Assembly: GCA_024449915.1 (NCBI GenBank)
Contig: JAMZAV010000438.1
Span: forward strand, 62,001 to 126,000
Reading direction: 5' to 3'
From: Sweltsa coloradensis
Taxonomy: Eukaryota > Arthropoda > Insecta > Plecoptera > Chloroperlidae
DNA: 64,000 nucleotides
The notes under the pieces were generated by a model, which saw only the letters and a program-made list of their open reading frames with translations, did not search any database and was not told the origin of the DNA. The translations under genes were made by a program, and so were the position numbers. How positions within the stretch are numbered: the first letter of the stretch is position 1; each line of letters opens with the position of its first letter. This document shows, piece after piece, positions 12,001 through 26,500 of this stretch.

Positions 12001-15000
12001 ATCTTTAAATAATAGAACAATTCATTTGTCCGGTAAATTAAGTAATGGCTGTATTGAAATGGAGATAGGCGCAGTAAGGTGTTTGTAGGAGGAGACTAGT
12101 TGTTTGGTCACCCCCGAATCAACCTCTTGTTGCTCCATCAAATTAAACCAGGCTGATCAATCAACGCGTGAGATAAGTGTCGTGCGTGTGATTTGTTTGA
12201 CAGTTATTGGCAAGAACCAATAGCCACACGCACTCCAGCTCTTATTCTCCAACCTGCCAGAATCCACGGTTTATATATAAACCCGTTCGGTGACCTGAGA
12301 AATTATATAACACTGTTTTATAATTATTACTAACAAACTATTGTAGGTTTAAAGTAATATAATGAGATTACACATTCAATATTATGTCACGGTGTATAAA
12401 TGAAACTGCTGACCAATAAATTCTAAATCATTATGGTTGTTCAACCAACGTTTGAAATGAGATATGATATTTATTTAGGTAATTTTACTGACAGAAATCT
12501 CAGCTGAAAGATTAGTTCAAATAACCACCATTTCAATTTCAATAGCTGCGGTAATGATAAAAAATGAAAATTAACAAATCACCAGTCCTCTAGGGGTATC
12601 GAACCCCGGTCCCCTAATTGCTGGTCGGTTGCTCAACCCTTAAGCTACCGAAACGGTTAACTTAATAACATCTGGATTGTTGGTGCAATGTGTATGTGAA
12701 TAGATTGAATAAATATAAAATTAATGTATTTGCTTAAAATTGGCAAATATGTGGCTGAAGGTAGAATCATCGATTTCACACTGTACTAAAACGTTCTGAA
12801 GATGACTCAAGTTTTTACGTCGACTTCTGTTCTTGTTTGGCTTGTGATTGTTATTCAGCTGTGAATCAAACAGTTTGTCGGGTCTGGTAGCTTTTTGTTT
12901 GTGAAAGGTGTATCACAAGGTTGCGGCCTCTCCCCTTTGCTATTTTGTTTAATTCCTGTCTAGAAAATGGCTGAAAATTGTAATGGGACACAGATACGGT
13001 AACGGATAACAAGGTGAAAGTATTTCAACAAGTCGGTTATTTGCACTGTGCACAATTATTACAACACGAGTTTTTACATTATCACGAGAATGACCCTCGA
13101 GAATAACAAGAATAATAACTACCGGACAGAATGCCAAAGTCCATACCAAAACTGCAGCAAGCTCAATTAGGACGACTTGTATAAAAACCATGTTTTGCTA
13201 ATGTAACAAGTTATAATAACGAATCCCAAGTTGCTATAGCTAGTACCTAGAGTGAGTTTCCCGATGTCTATTTGTTATAATATTATGTAAGAATGAACAG
13301 TCGATTAAGTAAGAGCACACGGCAAGTATATTATGCTAGTGCTGTTATCCACACCTGCAGTTCTTGTTTCGGAGTGCTTTGAAATTGAATAGTATATGGT
13401 GCTCTGTGTGTGTGTGTGTGGTGTTGTTTAACTACAGGCACAAGTAAGAGGAGGGTGCGTTCTGTGTTTCAGGCTCTACGTGAAGAAGTGTCTGGGTTGC
13501 TCGGAGCGCATCGGATCGGATGAGCTGGTGATGAGAGCGCTCGACAGTGTGTTCCACCTCCGATGTTTCGTCTGTGTGTGTGGTGTTGTTTACCTAGAGA
13601 TGTAAAATTTCCGGAAAGATAAATCTCGGAAATTTTCCGGAAATATTTCCGGAAATTTTCCGGAAATATTTCCAGAAATATTTCCGTGCCTAAAATACAT
13701 GCAAATTGCAAATATAATGTGGTGGAGTGTAAGGATACGGTTACCTGAGTCTGTATGTAGGATGATAATATTGAATCCTACATAGAGATACTAGGTGTGG
13801 TAGGTGTAGACCCACTGCCACTGGTTGCGTGTTGTGTGAGCTTAAACATCTGAAGGACATTTAAAACACCCCTCCAAGTGCTTTTGCATCCTTGTAACAT
13901 TCATGATATACAGTTTTGCACAGAACTTGCACCCATAGGAATCATTTTTAGTGTTAACTTGTGGTTGTTTTTAAAGTAACTTCTTACTAGTTTATTTTGA
14001 TGTTTCCCCATACTGCAAACTTACAAACTAGGCCTAGGCCTACACTAAAACAATTAATACAATGTGAACTTGTCACTTGTCACATTCACATGTAGATCAA
14101 CCCTTCTTCTTCTTGTTTTTTGTGGCCTTGGAAGCTTGGACCATGTGGCCAGTTAATATCTAGGTATTTTATTGCATTAAGAATAACTTAAGAATAACTT
14201 TATTCAACTTGATGTGCACATGGTACATGCATAACTCATTCATTCATAAGTAATAAAAATAAGAACAAAAGGGAAATGGAAGAAGCTGGGTGTCATGAGC
14301 TTGGAAACTATATATTAGCATTATTTCCAAGTGCACTGCCCACCTCATTCCTTTACTTATTTGCTACATTTTGTGCGGGAAATTTAAAATATATTTCCGG
14401 AAATTTTCCGGAAAGATAAACTCGGAAAATTTCCGGAAATATTTCCATTTCCGGAAAATTTCCCGAGGAAATATTTCCCATTTACATCCCTATGTTTACC
14501 TACAGGCACAAGTAAGAGGAGGGTGCGTTCTGTGTTTCAGGCTCTACGTGAAGAAGTGTCTGGGTTGCTCGGAGCGCATCGGATCGGATGAGCTGGTGAT
14601 GAGAGCGCTCGACAGTGTGTTCCACCTCCGATGTTTCGTCTGTGTCGTGTGCGGCGTGAGACTACAAAAAGGCGACCAGTTTGTCGTTAAGCAAGGGCAA
14701 CTGTTTTGCCGGCCGGACTACGAGAAAGAAGTGGAGATGCTCCAAGGATATGCTCAGGGTAAGCCTATATTATTGAAGTCTGGTTATTTGGCCTTTTTCG
14801 TACCCATTTCGTTAACAAGTATTATCTTAGACACATAATTATTTCCAACGTGTATAAAGCACGTTAATCGTGTTAAACGAATACTTTCTGTTTTTTGGGT
14901 GATCAAAATTATTAAATTATAAGCAAAAACATGCATTTATGGTGAAAACGACAAATACAGCACTTAAAACGATGTGTGGCTCGTTGGTCTTGTGGTTAGC

Positions 15001-17562
15001 GTATCTGCTTCCAATGCAGAAGGTCCAGGGTTCGATTCCCGCTAAAGTCAGAAGTTTTTAACTTCTGATTTGGACTTAAGTCCATCAGTTCTTATCTTAG
15101 GAGTTTGTAAACGGTGACTTTGGAGCCGTCCTAGCAACGAAGCACATAATAAATTTCAGAGTTGTTCTGAATCGGCCTTGTTGATTCTGGCGTTGATTCG
15201 CGGATGTTCGCACTTTCCATACCACTGATTGCTATATTTCCTATTAAAAATATCGATCTTTGGTTGGTTATCGCTCACTCGTCGATTGCGTCGGGGCCTG
15301 CAGGGTTGGCTTGGTCGCTTTGATTTAAAGTCCCCCACTGAAAATCAGTTATTTAACTGAGTGGGTAGACTCTAAATAAAATTTATTTATTTATTTATAA
15401 ATCTTTCGGACAAAAAAAAGTGAAAAACTACCATTAAATGTTGCCACGCAAATCCTTTGATCTGAATGCATACATAGTTAACTTAGTTACGTTAAGCAAG
15501 TTCTTCGTAAACATAAATGTATGCATTCTATTATCAAAAATTACATTTTAAATCAATCACAAAATATGCATGCCTCTTATGGAAGTAATACATGTTGTTT
15601 AATAGGCCTAGGCCTACAAGTTTAATCAAACTTATATTTTTTATAATATGCTTGTTTTTTTTGTGTGATGTTTATGAGTACCATGACATTTAATGGAATA
15701 AATTTATGACGATTGGATAAAACAGCTACTAATAAATTGTTCTGACAGGGTTTAGATTCTTAAAATTGGATTAGAAGTAATGACAATTAGAAGTTCTTTC
15801 TAAGTAGACTGTACATTCATTCATAGCCCTATTTATATTTGGTTGTGTTTATTGTTTTTCACATCACAAAATGTGCGTATGGGAAAGCGGACCTGCTACA
15901 GTAATCATGATTGAAATAAGCAATATCATGTAATCCTTACACGCATAATCTCTACAAAAACACTTTCAACACGTTGTATTATCAGTATCGATTAGAATAA
16001 CAACAGATTAGGCAGGATAAAGTGGGCCATTCCAGGTTTTGTGCAGGAAGTCAATAAATTATTGAGGAAACCAGACACGCTTGCGTCACGAGTTTTCACG
16101 TTGAAAATACAATTATTATTCGTTGAGGATTTAAATGTGTAAAATTGAGTTATGTTTTCCCCAAACGTAGCGGTAAACACCAAGTATCCCTACTATTATG
16201 TAATAATTAAATTAGGGGCCTAAATTAAAATATTGTTTTAATTGATATTGAGTAGCTCTTTAAATAACATGCATTAAAAGTGGGCGTGGTCTTCGTAAAG
16301 GTAGGTTGCTGTTGCTGCTACCTTCTGCTTTAATAAAACTATTTTCGTACTAGAATACTAATTGGCTAGCAAGTCAATAAAGTACTTCTTGCATTATTTT
16401 TAAATGCGATTTTATAATAATTACATTTTGTACGTATAAACTAACAGTAAAGAAACTTCGTCTTTATGTATAGATTTAAAAGGATAACATTATTTAATAC
16501 TCGACTGCAGAAGATAATAAGGGGCGGAAAGAGGGGGAGGGATAAAATAATATTGTCATAATATTCTAATTCATGTAATGACCTATTTCACACTTGAATG
16601 GACTCCATAACTCTAAGATTTGTACCCTCTAGATACTTCAAGTTGTGACTCTTCTTCCACAGGAGACTTCTCGTGCGACGACCTCCTCCCCACTGCGCGG
16701 ACGCAGGATGGTCGTCGTGGACCCAAGAGACCCCGCACAATCCTGACCACGCAGCAGCGCCGAGCCTTCAAGGCGTCCTTCGAGGTCAGTCCCAAGCCGT
16801 GCAGGAAGGTGCGCGAGGGACTAGCCAAGGACACGGGACTCAGCGTCAGAATAGTACAGGTAACAGCAGCTATCTTTCGCTTAGGATATGTAGCGTACAA
16901 CGTATTCATGAAACCATACATTTCATTGCCTTCTGGCAGTCAGCCTCAGAGCTATTAAAATAAAGTGATCATCTATTAGGCGGGTTCCCAAAGTGGGGTT
17001 CAAGGTTGTTGCTTTGGGGGACCACAAGCTTCGAAATTTCAAAGTACCAGACAAATATGTGAGAAATAATTTTTCGATTGCCCTAAAAAAAAAATTGGCT
17101 GTTCTATGTTCAGAGATTTCGAAGGCCTCCAGAAAATTTCATCGAATTGGATAATCGGTTTAGCCGGAATCGTGTTAACAAACAGCCAAAAATACAGGGG
17201 AAAAAAAAAACATTCCGGATTTTTTTCTCGAGTGTAGTGAAATGGAATCTTCGCATGTAAATATACAATGTAATTATAAAATATATTTTTCTTCATTTCT
17301 AAGTTGTATGTCTTCCTTGTCACATGTTGACGACAACACTTTGTTAGTCAAATTCCGGTTCATCCCATGATCTGTAGTGTATAGTGTAGTTTTAAATATT
17401 ACTACACTTGTAATCATATCATTCATTAGATGGGTACGTTCCGTAAGTTGTTCAATATGCTATTTGCGTGCTTGACCCATTCCGAAAGCTGTTGAATATG
17501 CTATGTCTGGCGTTCCGTAATATGGTTTGTGAGCAGAGTTTTTATAACTGAATAGGATAGAC

Positions 17563-17595
<33 letters not shown>

Positions 17596-20500
17596 GTAAA
17601 TAAATAAATTCAGCACGCACAATATGCTCGAGGTTTTCACTTGAGAATTCTCAACAAGTGGGAGAGTTGGCGGTATTTTAAAACAAAAATGGCGGATTAC
17701 TTTATTAAATTGTTATGTGTCGTTCTTTGACGTGACAAAACCCCAAAAAACTTACGTAATAGTTGTTTCACCTGAGCCAGCCGCTTGAATAAACAATGGT
17801 AAGGTTACGTACACTTACTTTATAACTTACACGCCCTATATGACGGACTTAACCTAAAAATTGCGTAAAATATGTTTGCAGCGCCTATGGCAGCGCGCTT
17901 GCGCGCCTCCCCAAAACAGCCATACTCATGCTCGACGTGTTCCGAAAGTATATCGTGCTTATAGATGCCTTAACGTGCTGGAGAATGCCAGCACCAGAGC
18001 ATATTCAACAGCTTTCGGAATGTACCCGATGCATCTGTATGCATTACAGTGCTGTTGTACTGTATTATTTCTGTGCTATTCTCTCTGTCCGAATCATTCT
18101 GGATTGTTTTGACTTGAAATGTATGTCTGGTTGAAGGAGGGTATTTAAAAAGATGTGTTATGAAGGTTGTGAGTTGATTTTAGTGGAAGGGTACTCAAGA
18201 GAAACCTAATCCGTCGTGGGTATAGTGCGATATGGTAGCTCTCTAACGTGGGTTTAAAACATGCAAACTTCAACGTCATGTATGTACCCATAGCTTTAGA
18301 AAGGCTTATTTTAGTTCCGCGCGAGTCGACACTTTTTTAGGCAGTCTTTGGACGAGCATGGATTTGGAACCCCTGATCTTATGTACAAAATAGCATAGTT
18401 TGGTGGAGGTGCCGGGTCGACTTATTATAAAGTGAAATTGAATTATCGAATGTTCTATAATTTATATTATATTATATGAAATTGTTATCAATTTAACAAA
18501 TGAAGAGTATTCAGATCTATAATGCACCAACAATCCAGAAGATATAAGTTAAATTAAAAATCATTATTAAAGTTTGATATTAAAAAAATGTATTCATGTA
18601 ATACTTAAACTTGGTTTGAATATTATCGTATTTATTGTGTATAATAACAAATGCATTAGCATTGTTATTCATATTTTTTAGTATTGTAATCACCATAATA
18701 TGTATTAATTGTATTTGTCCCATATATGTGCTATGCACATGTCAGTGGACTGAAAATAATAATAATAACCGGCAACGGGAGACCCGGATTTGATACGATG
18801 CTGAGATAGATTTTGTTATTTCTGACTGATTTCCATGTAAATAATTAGAGTTGCGAGAATTAAGTTTTGAAGAAATGTGGAGGGAGTGTCAGATTGAAAT
18901 GATCTGGGTACTCAAAGCACAGGAAGGAACTGGGAGTGAATAGCTTAGATTACTTTAAAACTACACATGAAGAGGACACAGGAGAAGAGAGCAAGACGCA
19001 TCAAAGACGCAAGGCACAAAATACAGGAGAAGACACAAGAGACACATGAAGATGATGCGGGAAGAAATCATTCCGAAGATACAGTTTAAACAGGACTCAG
19101 AGGACAAGCAGAGAGAATGGAGAATGGAGGTCTTAGGTGGGAAGAGGATATAAAGAAATGGGTGTGAAATCTAAACACAACTTGGGAAAAAGTAAAAAAC
19201 GACTGATTGAGAGCCCTGGGGAAGAAAAAAATGAAAAATAGAAGACGTAGCAAGAAAGACACAATATGGGGATGCAGTTTTACCGTGAAGGGGGGGGGGG
19301 GGAGATTGAGGTAGGATACTTCCGTCTCATTATCGACTTCATTGTTGATTGATCTGTATACAATGTTTACATATGGTACCAATTAATATTATATTGCCGT
19401 ATTTGTAATTACAATGCTTTATTTGTGACTTTTGTAAATTACTGATTGTTTGAGTTTAGAAGGCATAATATTATTATGCATTGTGAGGGCTGTGGCCTCA
19501 CATCATGTGTTTGTTATTAGATATGTTTATAGTAGTCACTAAAAAACGAACGAGTTGAAATGGATGTGAAATGAGTGTACTATGTTTGAAAGTAAAGTAA
19601 TTCAAATAAATAAATAAATATACAGTCCACATTTAAAAAAGCCTACCAGTTTTAATCATTGGTCCAACCGCGCCAGATTTATCACGAGTTTGCTTTGCTT
19701 CGACAGTGTCAGCAACCAGCAGAAAACAGGTCAGACAAACTATTTATTACTTTAGCCTTTCAACATGGAAAAAAACAAATCAAGCTTTGGGTCAAGCAAA
19801 GGGGAATTCACAAAGCTACCATTTCACGAATTCAGACGTTTGTCAGTAGTCTCGACATATCGCAGGATGTCAATAAGATACAAATTAGACTTGAACAGTT
19901 ACTGGAAACCTGGACAAGGTTTGATGAGGTCCAAACCAATCTAGAGTTGCATGATGAAAACATAGACCATGAAGGAGAGAGGATCACCATTGAAACTCTG
20001 GTTCATGACCTTAGAGCAACTATGTCAGGCTTGTTAGAATCTAGACAACACTTAGTTGACCTTGACGCCTCAAATGATACAATTGGCGCATCTCGCAGGC
20101 CTAGTAAGACTAAGTTAAACCTACCGTCTATAAAGTTGCCTAGTTTTGACGGCTCTTATACAAAGTGGCTGACGTTTAGTGACAGCTTCAGAGCTATGGT
20201 TCACGACAACAACGATGTGGCCATTATAGAAAAGTACTACTATCTGATATCTGTTCTAACAGGACAAGCATTAGAATTGATTCAAAATTTACCTCTGACT
20301 GAGAATAACTACACTGTGGCTTGGAAATTATTGGAAAATCGGTATCAAAATAAAAGGCTGATAGCATCTCAACATCTTAAGGAGTTGATCGATATTAAAT
20401 CAGTACAAAAAGAATCTGCTACTGAATTGTTACAGTTTATCAACACAGTGTCTAGTAATCTAAATGCTCTTAAGGCCTTAGTATTGAAACACCTTTGGAA

Positions 20501-23500
20501 GAAGTCACATTGTTACATCTATTCACCAGACGTTTAGATAGTAATACACGCAAAGAATGGGAACTCACTCTCAATGATCAAGCATTCCCATCACTTGATA
20601 GTTTCATCGCTTTTCTTGAACACAGAAGACAAGCTCTAGAAAACGTTCAACCCTTCAGTAACAGTAATTGTACAGATCGTAAGTTCATTACTGCTGAAGT
20701 CAAGGGAAGATTCAATCCAAGCGATAGAAAGTCTAATGCATACATTTCTAGGCCTACAGACACAACTGTACCTAAATGTCAGAGTTGCAATGAATCACAT
20801 TCGTTGTACAAATGTGATGAGTTCAGGAACTTAAGCCTAGCTCAGAAACAATATTGTGTACAAAACAACAGGTTATGCTTCAACTGTCTTCGCACTGGGC
20901 ACGTTTTTCAAGTCATGCCACTCAAAGGGTTGCCGAAAGTGTGGCAAAAAACATCATACTCTGTTACACAATTCTCATCTTGAAAACGTGGGTTCTTCTG
21001 ACATGGTTCAGAGAATTTCTAATCCTGCACCATTATGTGACAACACAGATAATGGTCACGAGGGAAGTTCAAACCAGTTTCAGAACGCATGCTGTGCATT
21101 CAAGGATATCCAATCACATGTTCTACTATCAACAGCAATAGTCCTCATAAAAGATTGTAATGGCAAGCTTCAAGAGTGTAGAGCTCTTTAGACAGTGGAA
21201 GTCAATCTAACTTTTGTACTGAAGATTTAGTACAACGATTAGGATTAAAGAAACATAGGAACCCCATTTCAATTCGAGGTATCAATAACGTAGCCTCAGA
21301 ATCAAAGCATATGGTTGAATGCCAACTGCAATCTAAAGTAGGCAACTTCAATGCTAACTTGTCATGTTTGGTTCTGCAAGCATAACCGGCCAGATGCCAG
21401 ATATGTTGATTGAACATGAACAGTGGAATATACCCGACGTCGATTTAGCTGACCCAACATTCTTCCAGCCAGGAAGGATTGATCTGTTGATAGGGCAGAA
21501 CTCTTTTTCCATCTTCTAAGGCCTGGACGAAAGTCAAGATTAGAGAATAATTATCCTATTCTACAGGATACAGAGTTAGGTTGGATACTGGCAGGACGTT
21601 TCCAACAAGTATGTGGCGATGCCTCTACTGCATCTGTTACCGCACACTTCTTGCAAACAGATGACAGTCTAGATCGGCAACTGCAACGTTTCTGGGAACT
21701 TGAGGAAGTCCACTCAAAGCCAAGAACCGACGAAGAACAAAAATGTGAGCAACATTTCCAAAAAACTGTGACAAGGAATAGTAAAGGGAGATTTGTAGTA
21801 AGGCTTCCATTCCAGGCAGATCATGAGACTCTTGGTAACTCATTCGATCAGGCAAGCTACAGATTTAAACATTTGGAAGGTCGGCTGCACAAACAACCAG
21901 AACTACGATTGAACGACAACAAGTTTCTTGAAGAATACGAAAAGCTAGGCCATATGGTACAAGTGCAGACAGATACAGGTGTACATTCTGACAATGTATA
22001 CTATCTGCCTCATCATGCTGTGTTTAAGGCTTCCAGCACCACAACCAAGACACGAGTTGTTTTTGACGCTTCAGCCAAAACTACGAACGGTAAATCCTTA
22101 AATGATATCCTGATGGTGGGTCCTACTATTCAACAAGACTTGTGGTCAATCGTGGTACGGTTTAGAACACATCAAATTGCATTTACAGCTGACATTGCTA
22201 AAAATGTATCGTCAAGTCAACGTAGATCCACGGGATACTCGATATCGAAGAATTCTCTGGAGAACATCGCCTGAAGAATCTGTCAAATGTTACGAGCTTA
22301 CAACAGTCACCTACGGCACAGCTTCAGCTCCCTTCTTGGCAACACGATGCTTACAACAACTTGCCGAAGAAGAAGCTAGCAGCTATCCTCGCGCTACAGA
22401 AGTGCTAGGACGAGACTTTTACGTTGATGACTTGCTCAGTGGCTGTGACAATATCCAGGATGCTCTTCAAATTCAAGATGACATGACCATGCTATTAAAT
22501 AGTGGAGGATTCCCACTCAGAAAATGGTGTTCAAACTGTCCAGAGTTACTTGAAGCAATACCTACAGAGTACAGAGAAACCCAGTTACCTCTCAATTTGA
22601 TCGCACAGACAGCGTTAAAACACTTGGTTTATTGTGGAATCCGAAGTCAGATAAGTTTCTCGTACAAAACAAAAGCTCTTCATATTCGCACGATCAAGTG
22701 TCTGCCACGAATGTTACAAAACGGAAGATTTCATCAATCATTGCGTCGATATTTGATCCATTAGGTCTCGTCAGCCCAATAGTGATTTTAATAAGATATT
22801 TCTACAGAAGTTATGGCTTCATAAACTAGACTGGGCTGATCGACTACCACAAGAGTTATTGATGGAATGGAACAAGCTTCACCAACAACTTCCTTTTGTC
22901 AACAACATTGAAATTGACCGATTAGTTCTATGCAAAGCACCAATCATAGACATACAGATTCATGGTTTCTCAGATGCATCAGAACGAGCGTATGGATCGT
23001 GTTATATCTCAGGTCAGTCAATGTTCAAAATGAAGTTAGTATTCATCTACTGTGCTCAAAATCAAGAGTAGCACCTGTAAAAAAGGTAAACTCTGCCCCG
23101 TTTAGAACTTTGTGGCGCATTGTTACTAGCGCAACTGGTACAAAAAACACTACCAATCTTGAACCTTAAGATTGACAGCATACATCTTTGGACGGATTCA
23201 ACCATTGTTCTATCATGGTTATCCTCGTCTTCAAATCGATGGGAAACATTTGTTGCGAACAGAGTATCCAAAATTTAAGAATAACTAATGTTAAGGATTG
23301 GAAACATGTAATTTCCAAACACAATCCAGCAGATCTTATTTCAAGAGGAACTGATCCTAAAAACACTTAAACAACTTGATATATGGTGGCACGGACCTGA
23401 CTGGCTACAGCAACCTACTCTATCGTGGCCCTCATCCGTCCCATCATTGAACAGTGACAATTCCATATCCGAAAAACGTAGAATTGTCAACACCATGTTA

Positions 23501-26500
23501 GTTACTAATACTGTAACAACCGAGATTATTTCCAAATACTCGTCACTCTCGAAACTGACACACGTAGTTGCGTATTGTTTGCGATTCAACTTCAATTGTA
23601 AGAATTCGAGTCAAGAAAGTCAGGTGTGCTATCTGCTGAGGAGCTGCAATCGCTCTCAAAATTGCATTAAATGTGTGCAAAAGATGTTTACCTTCGTGAA
23701 ATTCAAGAGCTTCAAGACAACGGTCAAGTTCAAAGAAAAGCTTACTGTTAAATCTTCATCCATTTAGACGATGAAAAGTTCCTGCGAGTCGGTGGGAGAT
23801 TAAATAATTCAGAACTTCCATACGATAACAAGCATCCACTTATTCTGCCACCAAATCATGATCTTACTAAATTGATTATCAATTCTGAACATCTCAAGCT
23901 ACTTCATGCTGGTCCGCAATTGTTAACTGCATCATTGCGCCAGCAATATTGGATCCCCAGAGCAAAACAAAATAATCAAGAATTGCATTCACAAATGTTA
24001 CCTTGTTTCAAACTGAAGGTATCAACATCAAACAATTGATGGTCAATTACCTAAAGCCCGTGTTCAACCATCTCGTCCTTTTGTGAACACAGGAGTAGAT
24101 TATGCTGGTCCCTTTTCAATAAAGACTGGATCAGTACGCAGCAAAACTACAATCAAATGCTATGTTGCAATATTTGTATGCTTTGCAGTAAAAGCTGTAC
24201 ACTTGGAACTAGTGAGTAATTTAAACGACTGAAGCCTTTATAGCAGCGTTAAGAAGGTTTACAGCCAGAAGAGGCAAGTGTCTACACATTTACAGTGACA
24301 ATGCTACGAACGTTGTGGGCTCAAACCGTAAGCGTCAAGAGTGCGTAGGTGTTCCTTACCGAATCGGTCTGCGAGCAGATCAAGGAATATGCTGCTAAAG
24401 AACAATTTACGTGGCACTTCATTCCGCCCCGTGCACCACACTTTGGTGGTCTCTGGGAAGCTGCAGTGAAGTCCATGAAATTTCATTTGAAACGTGTGGT
24501 AGGGACGGCTACACTGACGTTTGAAGAATTAGCTACTCTACTTTCTCAAATTGAAGCATGTATGAATTCCCGTCCTCTTACCGTTTTGTCAAACGATCCT
24601 AATGATCCAACGTTTTTAAGTCCAGGTCATTTTCTCATAGGCGCTCCATTAATAAGCCTACCTGAGCCAGACTTGCTTAACACGTCGACAATCAACCAGT
24701 TATCACGTTGGCAACGAGTCCAACATATGCACCAGCAGTTGTGGAAAATGTGGTCAAGGGACTACCTCAACGGACTCCAGCAACGACAGAAATGGTCTAC
24801 TTCCCAAAACAACCTACAACCGGGAATGGTGTGCCTTGTTCGAGATGATCGTCTGCCTCCTCTCCAGTGGAAACTGGGGGTCGTAGAAAGCATCTGCCCA
24901 GGGAGTGATGGACTAGTTCGAGTTGTCAACATACGATTAGGTCGCAACGTGATGAAGAGACCAATTCGTCATTTAATTCCTCTCCCTACTCAATGTCTTA
25001 TGTAATACTTCTTTGTATTTTGATCTCCAATCAACGGGGGGAGTATGTTTGAGTTTAGAAGGCATAATATTATTATGCATTGTGAGGGCTGTGGCCTCAC
25101 ATCATGTGTTTGTTATTAGATATGTTTTTTAGTAGTCACTAGCAACGAACGAGTTGAAATGGATGTGAAATGAGTGTACTATGTTTGAAAGTAAAGTAAT
25201 TCAAATAAATAAATAAATATACAGTCCACATTTAAAAAAGCCTACCAGTTTTAATCACTGATGTTATTATATTGTGCGCAAAGCCTACTTGTACTAATTG
25301 TCCATCTTTGTAAATCCATTTTTCGTAATTGAGCAGGATAGACAACAGTCAACAATTAATAAAACAAACTTGAACATAATGATAGAAATGGTGGAGGTGC
25401 CGGGTCCACGCTTCATGCAAGAAAAATTACTCCCTGATTTTGCTGTTCCTGTTTTTTTGGCAAACCTAATTTATTCGTTTGAGTGGGATCGTCTTACAAA
25501 TCAGTTTTTTCCTTTTCATTTTTCTTTTTTAATAATTTTTAATCTTTTTTCCTTTTTTTCTTCCCCCCCCCCCCTCTTTCATATTTGGTTCATTAATCAT
25601 TTGCATTTAATATCCTTTTGGAATTTGTTACCAAAATTATTGTGTTTTAATACATTGTTGTAATAATAGTACTTCAAATATTTACTTAATTAACTGTAGT
25701 TCATTGTTGTGTCTGCATCTATGTAATTAGATTTATTTAGTTGTCCTCCTTTGTAAATCAGTTTTAACTGAATAGAATAGACGTTAAATAAATAAACTAA
25801 CAGTACGTCCTTGGACGTCCCAAATCCTCTTCACCCAATACCTAGGAAGTCGCATGTGGTATGAAATGATTTCTGACCGCCCCATATAAAATAATCCACC
25901 AAGATAGAGTTCCATAATGTTGGGTTACGATAAATGAACCCGTTCTGGTAAGCTGTCGTTCGTGCGCGATCAGGGGTTATCATCGTTCCTGGATTATTTC
26001 TGCGAGGTGTGTGTGTATACGGTGGTGGGATTAAACGTGGGATCGTAACTTTTATGATTATCATTTTCATTGTCGTTACCATTATCGTTATCATTATCAC
26101 AAAAAGTAATGTACTGAGTGCCTAAAATGTCTCTAGGTGCCATTTCTTTAGAGAGAGCGACATTGATCAGAGGTAGATTCATAAACCTAAACATTAACCT
26201 TCACAATGTCCTTAAGGCCCTAATTTTGGTATACAATTTTGTTGGCTAGCCTAGTGTACCCAAATGGAAAATAGGAATTTCGATCTTCACTTTATTTTTT
26301 TATATTTTAAAGAATTAACACAAAACATGGAGTAGTAAACAATTTTATTGAAATAATACGTATTTGTTCATCACATATTGTGCTTAAAATGTTTTATTTT
26401 ATTGGATTTGGATTTGTTGTAAATATATTTTTTGATTAATATGTATTTAACAAACTAGTGACATGCAAATTTATGTCCTAAGAATGATTTCTAATATGTG

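Larger units (their letters stand above)
3028..14540 (+). other. Lmx1 intron a-b (11.5 kb)
   Basis: GT-AG intron in phase 2. It contains two GGATGAGCG-family elements (3115-3698, 6421-7045), a minisatellite (about 3920-4250), a C-tract plus (AC)n at 5103-5130, a degenerate tandem array (8470-9470), a tRNA-like fragment (about 12585-12660), a truncated exon b copy and a hAT-like element near its 3' end. Stretches at 5840-6030, 10320-10680 and 12080-12290 are less AT-rich and may be regulatory. The remainder shows nothing I can name. Confidence 0.85.
19447..25257 (+). mobile_element. BEL/Pao LTR retrotransposon (5.8 kb), frame-broken
   Basis: Two 212-bp LTRs flank recognisable gag and pol. Domain order is gag, zinc knuckle, aspartic protease, reverse transcriptase with YVDD, RNase H, integrase, which is the BEL/Pao order. 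A perfect 5-bp target duplication (ctgat, 19442-19446 and 25258-25262) proves one insertion event. The LTRs differ at only about four positions, which suggests a young insertion, yet the coding region is cut by several frameshifts and stops. It sits in the homeodomain-splitting intron, in the same orientation as Lmx1. No envelope-like frame is seen. Confidence 0.93.

Noticed and set aside
12585..12660. Functional tRNA gene
   Set aside because: A and B boxes are present but acceptor and anticodon stems fail to pair. The same holds for 37798-37857 and 45555-45630.
24304..24486. Minus-strand open frame in the retroelement
   Set aside because: Antisense shadow of the integrase coding sequence.
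25389..25405. Primer binding site of the BEL/Pao element
   Set aside because: It lies outside the 3' LTR and target duplication; the element's own primer site follows the 5' LTR and has a different sequence.
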